Positions 36,792 to 50,000 of a stretch of DNA of 64,000 nucleotides are shown here, in pieces. The stretch is from Archivesica marissinica (Eukaryota > Mollusca > Bivalvia > Venerida > Vesicomyidae): NCBI GenBank assembly GCA_014843695.1, contig CM026404.1:85342712-85406711 (forward strand). Reading direction: 5' to 3'. Made by a program: the position numbers and the translations under genes. Numbering within the stretch: the first letter of the stretch is position 1; every line of letters begins with the position of its first letter. The notes beneath the pieces are model-generated. The model ran no database searches, had not been told where the DNA came from, and saw only the letters and a list, made by a program, of their open reading frames with translations.

Positions 36792-37102
36792 TAATAGTGT
36801 AGTACAAAAAGGGCCCGGCAATAAACGCCTCTCCATTTCATGTTGAAGATGTATTCCTACTCTCAAGTAAATAGGCTGAAAATTAGGGAGTTGGGGCACA
36901 CGGTTCAGATGTGATATCATAATAACAAACTGAATACAAACAAGGACAGAACTCGAAAACAGGTTATTGAACCTGGAAGGCCTGATAATATGCACTTGAT
37001 TCAATTCAAACTTTATTTATTGTCGGAATTGATGATGTTGACCAAGCTTCATCTGACTTGAATAAGAACAGAAGCAGGACTTAAGCCCACAAAAAGGTGT
37101 GA

Positions 37103-37235
<133 letters not shown>

Positions 37236-37414
37236 GGTTCAATCAAGAACATAAAGGGGTATAAATCAAGACAACTGGATGAATACTGTATGAGGAATTG
37301 ATTCCACATGGTTGAGGGGTGCTATATTGCATCATAGTAAAGTACAAAAATGGGCATATTACGCGAAAATGTACTCAGACTCGAAAGTCCCGACAAATGG
37401 CGTTTGTCGCTGTT

Positions 37415-37590
37415 GAGACACAGGGCATAAACAATATATGCCACCAGGCTCTCCGAGACACTGGGTATAAACACTATATGCCACCAGGCTCTCAGAGACA
37501 CCGGGTATAAACACTATATGCCACCAGGCTCTCTGAGACACAGGGCATAAACACTATATGCCACGAGGCTCTCTGAGACACAGGGCATAA
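37415..37590. repeat. 40-bp tandem repeat, 4-5 copies
   Basis: CCACCAGGCT occurs at 37441, 37481 and 37521 and as CCACGAGGCT at 37561. Confidence 0.92.
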
Positions 37591-37648
37591 AAACATACAC
37601 AGATTGTTGATTTGGCACTGCCAATCAATGACACTATAATCGTAACAT

Positions 37649-37654
37649 TTTATT
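37649..37654 (-). promoter_or_regulatory. Candidate polyadenylation signal for XDH
   Basis: AATAAA on the minus strand about 366 nt past the XDH stop codon, the first such hexamer I see downstream of the last exon. Position only; no transcript evidence. Confidence 0.35.
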
Positions 37655-37780
37655 TCTGAAATAACCACTTTTTTCAGAAAGCATTAAACCTTGAGCATTT
37701 TTATAAAAACAATGAAACATCACAATATTTGTAGCAAAGGGACACGTCCAATACAGCAAACAACATATGTCAATTAACAT

Positions 37781-37945
37781 TAGCCTGGCTTATAACAAAC
37801 ATCTGATAGCATTAGCCTGGCTTATAACAAACATCTGATAGCATAAACTGTGCTTATAACAAACATCTGATAGCATTAGCCTGGTTTATAACAAACATCT
37901 GATAACATTAGCCTGGCTTATAACAAATATCTGATAGCATAATTC
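37781..37945. repeat. 32-bp tandem repeat, about 5 copies
   Basis: The unit TAGCCTGGCTTATAACAAAC plus ATCTGATAGCAT starts at 37781 and 37813. It lies just 3' of the XDH terminal exon. Confidence 0.9.
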
Positions 37946-38019
37946 TGGGTCGGTAACACTGAAAGATCCGGTTCATATCGCATATCTGGAAGACAATACA
38001 ACCCCTTACTCGGTAGCAT

Positions 38020-38070
38020 CTATAACTCTACAAACCATGGAGTAAACGTGCCTTCTTTGGCCTTGGGAAA
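38020..38070 (-). CDS. XDH: XDH terminal exon
   Basis: 51 nt: [16 protein letters not shown] and a TAG stop. Acceptor TTTTCAG. Phase 0 joins ...DQFTDL. The PW pair aligns with the C-terminal PWSVRV of vertebrate XDH, but the last residues differ. Found by eye; slightly less certain than the other exons. Confidence 0.8.
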   Translation of the reverse strand, partial: FPKAKEGTFTPWFVEL

Positions 38071-41000
38071 CTGAAAATACAGAAATATTTTGCCATGCGT
38101 GTGAACCATTTCTGGGAACTCAAAGACATCTCTCATTGCAAGGGGTGGGCATATGAAATATTTATAAATTTATTTATAAAATACAATCTCATTGCAAGGG
38201 GTGGGCATATGAAATATTTATAAATTTATTTATAAAATACAAAACATAAAAGGTGAATAATTGTATTATGGTAAGAACACAATTCTCATTATAAAAAGAC
38301 TTTTTCATCCTCAAGGGTAGTCTGGGTTCCAGTCTGTCGATTTTTCACTTTTTAACTTCTGGCAAAATGACAGCCTGGATAACTTGATTTCCGATCGTAG
38401 CGCCATCTACTAACACACTATTTTATCAGGGTGTAGATCTGAAGAACGACAACTCTTCTCTACAAGTTTCCCCAGGCGTTGATATGATCAGAAACTCAAT
38501 AAGGCCCAATTAATAGTCTCGGTGTTAAAACATATTTATTTGACTGACCAGGCAAAATATATCGACGCCTGTTCCCACTTTTTTTAAATGCTTTTTTATG
38601 TATAAATAATAATGCTACCGTAATACAAATTCTTCCGAAATAATTTAAACACTAATTTTCAACCAATAATAGTGTTTTTGCAGTCTACAATCTCTCAAAA
38701 GTGAAAGTAGAAATTCATATAACGTCAGTCACGCTCCCGAATTGTTGTTTGTTTATTATTGGAGTTTATACTAAATGCGCGATACTGTCGCCTAGAGGTA
38801 ATTTAAATCAGATTAGTCTAAAAGTAACTACATGTATGTACAGGCACAAACAAATGTGAGATGCAATGGTAAATCTGTACTACATGTATGTACAGGCACA
38901 GACAAATGTGAGATATAATGGTAAATCTGTACTACATGTATGCACAGGCACAGACAAATGTGAGATGCAATGGTAAATCTGTACTACATGTATGCACAGG
39001 CACAAATGTGAGATATAATGGTAAATCTGTACTACATGTATGCACAGGCACAGACAAATGTGAGATATAATGGTAAATCTGTACTACATATATGCACAGG
39101 CACAAATGTGAGATATAATGGTAAATCTGTACTACATATATGCACAGGCACAAATGTGAGATATAATGGTAAATCTGTACTACATGTATGCACAGGCACA
39201 GACAAATGTGAGATGCAATGGTAAATCTGTACTACATGTATGCACAGGAACAAATGTGAGATGCAATGGTAAATCTGTACTACATGTATGCACAGGCACA
39301 GACAAATGTGAGATGCAATGGTAAATCTGTACTACATGTATGCACAGGAACAAATGTGAGATATAATGGTAAATCTGTACTACATGTATGCACAGGAACA
39401 AATGTGAGATATAACGGTAAATCTGTATTATATGTATGCACAGGAACAAATGTGAGATATAACGGTAAATCTGTACTACATGTATGCACAGGCACAGACA
39501 AATGTGAGATATAACGGTAAATCTGTACTACATGTATGCACAGGCACATGTGAGATATAACGGTAAATCTGTACTATATGTATGCACAGGCACAGACAAA
39601 TGTGAGATATAACGGTAAATCTGTACTATATGTATGCACAGGCACAGACAAATGTGAGATATAACGGTAAATCTGTACTACATGTATGCACAGGCACATG
39701 TGAGATATAACGGTAAATCTGTACTATATGTATGCACAGGCACAGACAAATGTGAGATATAACGGTAAATCTGTACTATATGTATGCACAGGCACAGACA
39801 CATGTGAGATATATCGGTAGATATGTACCCTAAATGTTAATAATCAGCATACACGGGTTGTATTACGCATGGATGTTGACCATATTTACATTATTTTCTT
39901 GCGTCAACAAACGTCATCTACGACGTTTTGAAATACCCAGATTCTGTGGCAAATATGTGGATAATAATTATACCATATATTAGGAAATTATATTCTGTAG
40001 AAATTTGCTTTTTTCACCGATGTAGTGTCACTTTAAGCTTGTGAAGTAATTACAACACAACATCCTTACTTTCCCAATCCTATATATCCTTAATACCAGA
40101 CGTATCGGAAACCATTATGTAACTAGCTGGTGACTCATCAACAGAACAACCCCTGGCGAGTCTTGAACTGTCGTGTAATATCTAATCACTAATGCTTACT
40201 AGATCTGTAAATTGATCCTCGCAGGCCATACGGACTCTCTCTGGTGTTGCTGGACTCTGTAGTTTGAAGTTTGTATCATGCCCAGCATCAGAACGTGCTG
40301 ATGCAATAGCATCCTTCACGGCAAAGAAAACTGATGCCGATAGAAATAATGGAGGTTCTCCAATAGCCTGAAATATATGAGAAAAAGTCACAGTTTATAT
40401 CACAAAATTACAGTGTATAAATTATATGTACCCTATATTACTTAAAGTACGATACCGCTAAACGGTGTACAAACTATGTTAACTGATAAAACAATTATCG
40501 ATAGTCTATTTATATTTTTCTGTTTTACCGAACAATTTTCAACAAAGCATTCTTCGAGACTACATGAAAACAAGATGGCGGCATAACAAAACATTCTTCG
40601 AGACTATATGAAAACAAGATGGTGGCATAACAAAACATTCTTCGAGACTACATGAAAACAAGATGGTGGCATAACAAAACATTCTTCGAGACTATATGAA
40701 AACAAGATGGTGGCATAACAAATAAAATCACATACCATAGGTAATGTCTGAGGAGCGTGATTTTGTTCCAAATGAGGCTATTCATAGGTGAGACAATGAA
40801 AAGTGTTGTCCGCTCGGGTATGGCAAATTTTGCATGGGGTAGTCAGGTGAGGTATAACAATTTTAAATACTGTGGCAATCATTTTCAACAGTAACATGAC
40901 TTTAAAGTTACCTTTGATGAATATACAGCCTTTGCATTGGCACTTCCTTTGAGCAATGTGACATTGAATTCCACCGGTATATCACCAAACCCTGGCATCT

Positions 41001-44000
41001 TGTAGTTGCCTGGACCTCTTGTAAACAGGAAACCTTGAGGTGACATCTTCTGTTGCTCCATCATCATTAACCCATAACCCTGGTAACAGTACAGTGATAA
41101 ATTAATATTCTTAAAGCGACACTACATTGGTGAAAATGCAAATAACTAATAAACAAGCGTCATATACAACGTTTATTGACATAAGAAAATAATGTAAACA
41201 GGGTCAACATCCATGCGTAATACAACTCGTGTATCCTGAATAACACGCTTTATGGTACCGATTTACCGTTATATCTCGCCTTTTGTGCCTGCACATATCT
41301 ATTTCTTAGACTAATCTGATTTTAATTATCTGTAAACGACAGAATCACACGCTTAGTATAGACTCCAAGTCAATTCAGTAGCGTGGCTGACCGCTATATG
41401 AAATCATACTTTCACATTTGAGAGTTTATCGACCGCAAAAGCACTGTTTATTGATTGAAGGTTCGTGTTCGAATTATTTTGGAAGAATTTGTAGTAGCTA
41501 TGCTATTTATATATGTAAAATATGTATTGATGTAATGTCGCTTTAATGAATTGTACAATAAATAATGAAAATCCACATGAAGCACTCATGAACATCAGGA
41601 TATTATTCACTGAAACTAATTAATTATATCATAATGTTGATATCAATTATAATTATATGTATTTCCGTCAATATTGATCTATCATATTAAGACTATGGCA
41701 AATCTGATGCCTTGAACCACAGATCCCCCATGCTACATGTACATCATGACCGTATCCTTGTGCACAAAATGTTACACAAGTACAAAATCTCACTGCATAT
41801 GACATATGTCTAATACCATAACTGTACACAATCTCACAGCATATGACCTATGTCTAATACCATACCTGTACACAATCTCACTGCATATGACCTATGTCTA
41901 ATACATAACTGTACACAATCTCACTGCATATGACCTATGTCTAATACCATAACTGTACACAATGTCACTGCATATGACCTATGTCTAATACCATAACTGT
42001 ACACAATCTCACAGCATATGACCTATGTCTAATACCATACCTGTACACAATCTCACTGCATATGACCTATGTCTAATACCATAACTGTACACAATCTCAC
42101 TGCATATGACCTATGTCTAATACCATACCTGTACACAATCTCACTGCATATGACCTATGTCTAATACCATAACTGTACACAATCTCACTGCATATGACCT
42201 ATGTCTAATACCATACCTGTACACAATCTCACTGCATATGACCTATGTCTAATACCATAACTGTACACAATCTCACTGCATATGACCTATGTCTAATACC
42301 ATACCTGTACACAATCTCACTGTAGTGATCACCTCCATTAAGCAGCCAACCTGTATTAAGCAGCAAGATTCCAGATTCCCAATATGTTCTTTTATTATAC
42401 ATTTGCCCTATATTAAACATACAATCGAACCTGTGCTAAGCAGTCACTTTCTGCGATTCCCTTGGCTGGCTGCTTAACACAGGTTTGACTGTATGTCTAT
42501 TTCCATACCTGTACAAAAGCTCCCTCTATCTGACCTATGTCTATTGCAGGATTCAGGCTGGTTCCAACATCCATCACAATATCAGTTCTTAACACCTATA
42601 GACAGATACAACCATGATTTTATACACATAACAGTAATACAGAGATATGTTGAGTTTCAAACGCAATATGGAAGAACCATGCTACAGACCAACTGAGTTT
42701 TATCCGGTGATCTACAGAATTCTGGTGTCATGCTCGACTGGCAAACCCGTTGAAACATATCCCATAATGCCTGTCACCAAGATGGCCGTTAATATTTTGG
42801 AAAGTAAATCACTAAATAAATTAGTCAAGATATTTACTAATAGACTGCCATCGAACCGATGCAACCCGGTTTCGATTCTCGGACCGGGACGTATGGTGGC
42901 CGCCAGATCAGACAGTTGGGCTTTCTCCGGGTACTCCGGTTTCCTCCCACATGAATGACCACATTTACGCTTTCATCAGCGACAACGAGAGTGATTAATA
43001 TAAGTTGATAAAACTTGCTTCGCAATCGTTGTAAAATAAATAAAGTTTAAACTTGAATCATTTTCAGTGTCTAACAGTGCAAAACTGCACAAGAGGGTGC
43101 AGAAAAATGGCAGCATCACATAAACGTTAAAGATTAAACAACTTCCCTGACATCAAAGAAGAATTGTAATTATTTATTAGAAATGACCGGCTGTCGTTAT
43201 ATTTAGCGATGCAGGGAACACGTATAAGAGTCATGCCTCTTCATGTGCCAGTCCACCAGTACATTATGTGGACTAGACAGGGCATCCTAAATAAATAATT
43301 AACGTATAAATGATAATCTTGTATGAAACGTAGTTGTGTTTTTGTTTTAGGGGTTTAAGGTCCAACAAACAGCTTAGGTCGTGTGGCGACTCCTCCAGCT
43401 TATTATTTGTGGAGGAGGACCCAGGGTGCCCCTCCGAGCAGTATTTCAGGCATGGTTGTGTACCCGAGTAGAACCACCGACTGCCGGCAAACATGCTAGA
43501 TAGCTTCCTCACATGAAATAACTTAGTTTAATCATATTTTATTGCAAATCAATAGTAAATATGTCATACACATATAGATACAATAGTAAATATGTCATAC
43601 ACATAAAGATACAATAGTAAATATGTCATACACATATAGATACAATAGTACATATGTCATACACATATAGATACAATAGTAAATATGTCATACACATAAA
43701 GATACAATAGTAAATATGTCATACACATATAGATACAATAGTAAATATGTCATACACATAAAGATACAATAGTAAATATGTCATACACATAAAGATACAA
43801 TAGTAAATATGTCATACACATATAGATACAATAGTAAATATGTCATACACATAAAGATACAATAGTACATATGTCATACACATATAGATACAATAGTAAA
43901 TATGTCATACACATAAAGATACAATAGTAAATATGTCATACACATATAGATACAATAGTAAATATATCATACACATATAGATACAATAGTAAATATGTCA

Positions 44001-47000
44001 TACACATAAAGATACAATAGTAAATATGTCATACACATATAGATACAATAGTAAATATGTCATACACATAAAGATACAATAGTACATATGTCATACACAT
44101 ATAGATACAATAGTAAATATGTCATACACATATAGATACAATAGTAAATATGTCATACACATATAGATACAATAGTACATATGTCATACACATATAGATA
44201 CAATAGTACATATGTCATACACATATAGATACAATAGTAAATATGTCATACACATATAGATACAATAGTACATATGTCATACACATATAGATACAATAGT
44301 ACATATGTCATACACATATAGATACAATAGTAAATATGTCATACACATATAGATACAATAGTACATATGTCATACACATATAGATACAATAGTACATATG
44401 TCATACACATATAGATACAATAGTAAATATGTCATACACATATAGATACAATAGTAAATATGTCATACACATATAGATACAATAGTAAATATGTCATACA
44501 CATATAGATACAATAGTACATATGTCATACACATATAGATACAATAGTACATATGTCATACACATATAGATACAATAGTAAATATGTCATACACATATAG
44601 ATACAATAGTAAATATGTCATACACATATAGATACAATAGTAAATATGTCATACACATATAGATACAATAGTAAATATGTCATACACATATAGATACAAT
44701 AGTACATATGTCATACACATATAGATACAATAGTACATATGTCATACACATATAGATACAATAGTAAATATGTCATACACATATAGATACAATAGTACAT
44801 ATGTCATACACATATAGATACAATAGTACATATGTCATACACATATAGATACAATAGTAAATATGTCATACACATAAAGATACAATAGTAAATATGTCAT
44901 ACACATATAGATACAATAGTAAATATGTCATACACATATAGATACAATAGTAAATATGTCATACACATAAAGATACAATAGTAAATATGTCATACACATA
45001 AAGATACAATAGTAAATATGTCATACACATAAAGATACAATAGTAAATATGTCATACACATATAGATACAATAGTAAATATGTCATACACATAAAGATAC
45101 AATAGTAAATATGTCATACACATATAGATACAATAGTAAATATGTCATACACATAAAGATACAATAGTAAATATGTCATACACATATAGATACAATAGTA
45201 AATATGTCATACACATAAAGATACAATAGTAAATATGTCATACACATAAAGATACAATAGTAAATATGTCATACACATAAAGATACAATAGTAAATATGT
45301 CATACACATAAAGATACAATAGTAAATATGTCATACACATATAGATACAATAGTAAATATGTCATACACATAAAGATACAATAGTAAATATGTCATACAC
45401 ATAAAGATACAATAGTAAATATGTCATACACATAAAGATACAATAGTAAATATGTCATACACATATAGATACAATAGTAAATATGTCATACACATATAGA
45501 TACAATAGTAAATATGTCATACACATATAGATACAATAGTAAATATGTCATACACGTATAGATACAATAGTAAATATGTCATACACATATAGATACAATA
45601 GTAAATATGTCATACACATATAGATACAATAGTAAATATGTCATACACAAAAAGGAATAATGAAATCATTTGACACCCCCAGTGGGATTCGAACCTACAG
45701 CAGTCGGGGGCAAGTGCTTTGAAGTCAACTACAATAACCGCTCGGCCTTGAAACATGATTTATATTGATTTGATTCATATATAGCATATGTACAGATGGA
45801 TCTGTAGTCCAGTGGTAACACGCTGCACTGGTAATCCAGGGATCGCAGGTTCGATCCCCCGTCTGACCCTAATAACATTAACAGTCTTTCCGAATGGGAA
45901 TTTAAACCGAGGTCTTGTGTCGGTGCTGTACGCCGTGCACCTATAAGAACCAGAGGAGACTCTGGAATGGGTCTCTGTCTGTATCATTGCACTATTCTCC
46001 AAAAATCTAAAATGAATAATCTCTTCAGGAGGCATTGCTCATATGAGCAACCGGTAGCGACGATAAATAAACGTAAAACACACACATAGCATATGTACGA
46101 GCAGATCAAGTGGACCATATACAACAGGAAATTAGTTTGTTTTTGTTTCGAGATTTAGAATCGCACTAACATATAGAATATCATAACCATTGGACAAGCG
46201 AATGCCCTTGCATTAAACTCTGTCAACTATTAAAGCAGCATTACATCATAATAAAGGATGTTTTGGGTAAAATATAAATACTAATATGTGTGTGTTTATA
46301 AAAATCGAAATAGTCGCTCAGAAACGATCAAATTCCAATAAATTTAAACCGTCGTATACGCTAATTTGTTTATCAACACACGAAATGTAAACACGCACAG
46401 CGCGCTGGCGTGAAACAACAGAGGATGTAGAAAACAACGTATATATTTTGAACATGAAATACTATCTATCTATCTTCCTCTAATGTCGAACCCCTCGCGG
46501 TGATGTAGAAATTTCACTAAAGGACATAGCTAACAGAGGTATGAATCAACATATCAAGTAATTTAATTAAAAAAGACAACGTGGGACAAATGGGGACGAT
46601 GCGTTCCGGTTGTAAACAAGTGCATGACCGATCGACTCGGAAAGTCCTACTTTCGGTTTCGAGTTTGTTTTATCGCAAAAAAACACTGTTTACCAAATGA
46701 ACATACGCATACAAAGTATAATGTTAGAATGTGTAGCAGCATTGCTACCCATATACAAAAATTGAATTTTTCAAATATCTTTTATTTCATACGATGTAAT
46801 GCTGCTTTAAATACACTGCTATTCAATGTGTTATTTCTCGGGTGTGTGCCTGGGCTTCCGAGAAACAATTTAAAATTTGTTTTGGTGTGTGTTTTACGTT
46901 TATTTATCATCGCTACCGGTTGCCCATATGAGAGATTAGTTATTTTAGATTTTGGAGGATAGTGCATGATACAGACAAAGACCCATTCCAGTGTAAAGCG

Positions 47001-50000
47001 CCGACACAAGACCTCGGTTTAACGTCCCATCTGAAAGACTGTTAATTTTATTAGGGTCAGACGGGGGACCATTTTCTGGCATATCTCCATTTCATGGTGT
47101 GGACCTCCAAGAAGCATGGCACAATGGGGGTCCCAGTTAAAATACCTGCACAGGTTTCATACACCTACTCATGACAAATACATACGGCTAACACAAATCT
47201 GAACTGATAGGATCCATAGAAGGTCCACCTATGCATGAAAACTGAAAGCTCTTTGAATGAAAACTGAAAGCTCTTTGCATGAAAACTGAAAGCTCTTTTG
47301 CATGAAAACTGAAAGCTCTTTGCATGAAAACTGAAAGCTCTTTGCATGAAAACTGAAAGCTCTTTGCATGAAAACTGAAAGCTCATTGCATGCAACTGAA
47401 AGCTCTTTGCATGAAAACTGAAAGTTCTTTGAATGAAAACTGAAAGCTCTTTGCATGAAAACTGAAAGCTCTTTGCATGAAAACTGAAAGCTCTTTGAAT
47501 GAAAACTGAAAGCCCTTTGCATGAAAACTGAAAGCTCTTTGAATGAAAACTGAAAGCTCTTTGCATGAAAACTGAAAGCTCTTTGCATGAACACTGAAAG
47601 CTCTTTGCATGAAAACTGAAAGCTCTTTGCATGAAAACTGAAAGCTCTGTGCATGAAAACTGAAAGCTCTTTGGAACTGTATCAAACTGGTTTCCAAGAA
47701 AGTTTGGAATTCTCAAAAGAGACATTCTGACGGACAGACAACATCACCAAACTTATCCAATCTGATACAACAAATTGTCTCTACTGTAAATAAGTGATAT
47801 ATAACGAAACATGACAATTGGTTGAAACAAGTGAAACTCGCCTTCAGATTATTTCAATAAATTTTCGTGTTCTATTCAACTTGGACAAAATACAGACAAT
47901 TTGTTGTACCAGCATCAGAACAATTGTGTTGTACTGGGTTGCATAGAGTAAATATGAGATATATAAAACCTGATGGTCTACAGTTGACCTTTCTGCAAAC
48001 GCTACTTAGGCACGCCCCCCATAGTTACCGGTGCTCGCTGTAACCACGCGAGACAAGCTATCTAACAAAATGGCGTCTAACGCAGTCCTGCATCGAGTTA
48101 ATCTAGATAAATTCCATCGAATTTCTCGGTTTTATTTCACCCAGATAAGAATATCTCGTTGAAAGCAAGACAGCAATGGTTTAAGTTTTTCAGTGATGGT
48201 TATTTCTCTAAAGTACAGATACATTTAACGGATGAGGACGTGTTAAGTGTTCGTGGAAAATGCTTTCGCAGTCAACGGAAGAGTGAACAACCATATCGTG
48301 TCAACTTTGACATCAAAAGAAATGAAATATGCCACCGTCTTGAGAGACTCGACCCTATGCCTCCTAGAAGACTCGAACATTAGGCCCAAAAACTGAACAC
48401 CAGTACGTTCACGGAGCTAATATGGGAATCCCACAGCTCTGCACATGCATGGGTACTATTACTTCTATCTGATCCCTAGTCCACCATCCACGACAATATG
48501 TATGAACCACATGTATAATTTTAATCACCATTATACTCACATATCTCTTGTGAACAGTAAATCTATGCAGAATATATTTTTTCGAAATATTTTATTATGC
48601 ATAAATAAATTAATTTCAACTTACTTTTGTGCAAATATATCTGTTTGCATTAATTTTGGATGTATTCAGCTGGTCGTTTAATTCACCTTAGACATGTTTC
48701 AAGATTTGTCTTAGGTTTTGGAAATGGCACGAATTTAACGTCACCTATCAATCGATCTGGATATCTACTATCACACAGACCGTAACTACATCTTTTCACC
48801 ATTGTCAATGACAGACAGCATTAATTAATTTGTAATTATTTTTCAAAACATAATTTCAGATCACGATCACTCGTTATCAGATTTGATTAAAACGTTACTA
48901 AATAACTCGTTTGTCTGACAGAACGATAAAACAATGATTCGGTGTAGTAATCAATGCTATAATTATGTGCACACATTTTATAATTGACCAATTAGCACAA
49001 TCAGTGCTAAATTCCGATGTGCAATTTTGATCTTGATAATAGCAGTAGGCCCCTATCCGGGATATTATAAAGTCGGCGGTCTCTGTGATGTACCGGTAGT
49101 CGATTAGTTGTTGATTACTCCCAATAAACAGTGTGACATGCTTAAATTTGATTGCTGTGTTTGCTAGAAAAGAATGACTATATGGGTCAGTCGGTGTTTT
49201 TATAGATGCATTGTTTTTAAAGCAGCTGTCTGGTATTTTGTGGTTCATATACACACTTTTAGATTTGTCCAAGGATTTTGAAATGGGTTGAATTTAACGT
49301 CGATCACCAGGATATCGACTCATTTTGTACTATAACTAACCCACACACCAAAGCTACACATTTTCAACATCATTAAAACAATTTTAAACCCGTATTTTCG
49401 ATCAAATTCACGCCTTTTCAAATTTGTCTACTCGTTACTAGTTTGTCTAATATGCATTGTTTGTCTAACAAGATGGCGGTGATAAGCCGTTGCCGAGGGT
49501 GTGCGCAAATGGTGCGATGCGATTAGCTAACGCCAGGTGTCAATCAAAATCGGCAGAAAGGTCAGTTAGACAGTCTATCTCTACATCAGAACAATGTGTT
49601 GTACCGGGTTACATACAGTGAATATGAGATATATAAAACCTGATGGTCTACACTTGGACAGTCTAACTCTACACCAGAATAAAGTGTTGTACTGGGTTGC
49701 ATACAGTGAATACGATATATATAATACCTGATGGTCTCCAGTTAGACAGTCTATCTCGACCTCAGAACATTGTGTTGTACCGGGTTTCATACAGTGAATA
49801 CGATATATATAAAACCTGATGGTCTCCAGTTAGACAGTCTAACTCTACATCAGAACAATGTGTTGTACTGGGTTGCATAGAGTGAATACGATATATATAA
49901 AACCTGATGGTCTCCAGTTAGACAGTCTATTTCTACCTCAGAACAATGTGTTGTAGTGGGTTGCATACAGTGAATACGATATATATAATACCTGATGGTC

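Noticed and set aside
43545..45652. CRISPR-like regular array
   Set aside because: Units are contiguous with no unique spacers, and the context is eukaryotic. The same applies to the other minisatellites.
48898..49272. 124-residue minus-strand ORF
   Set aside because: No recognised motif. It overlaps one of the duplicated blocks of a mobile element and has no splice or start context.
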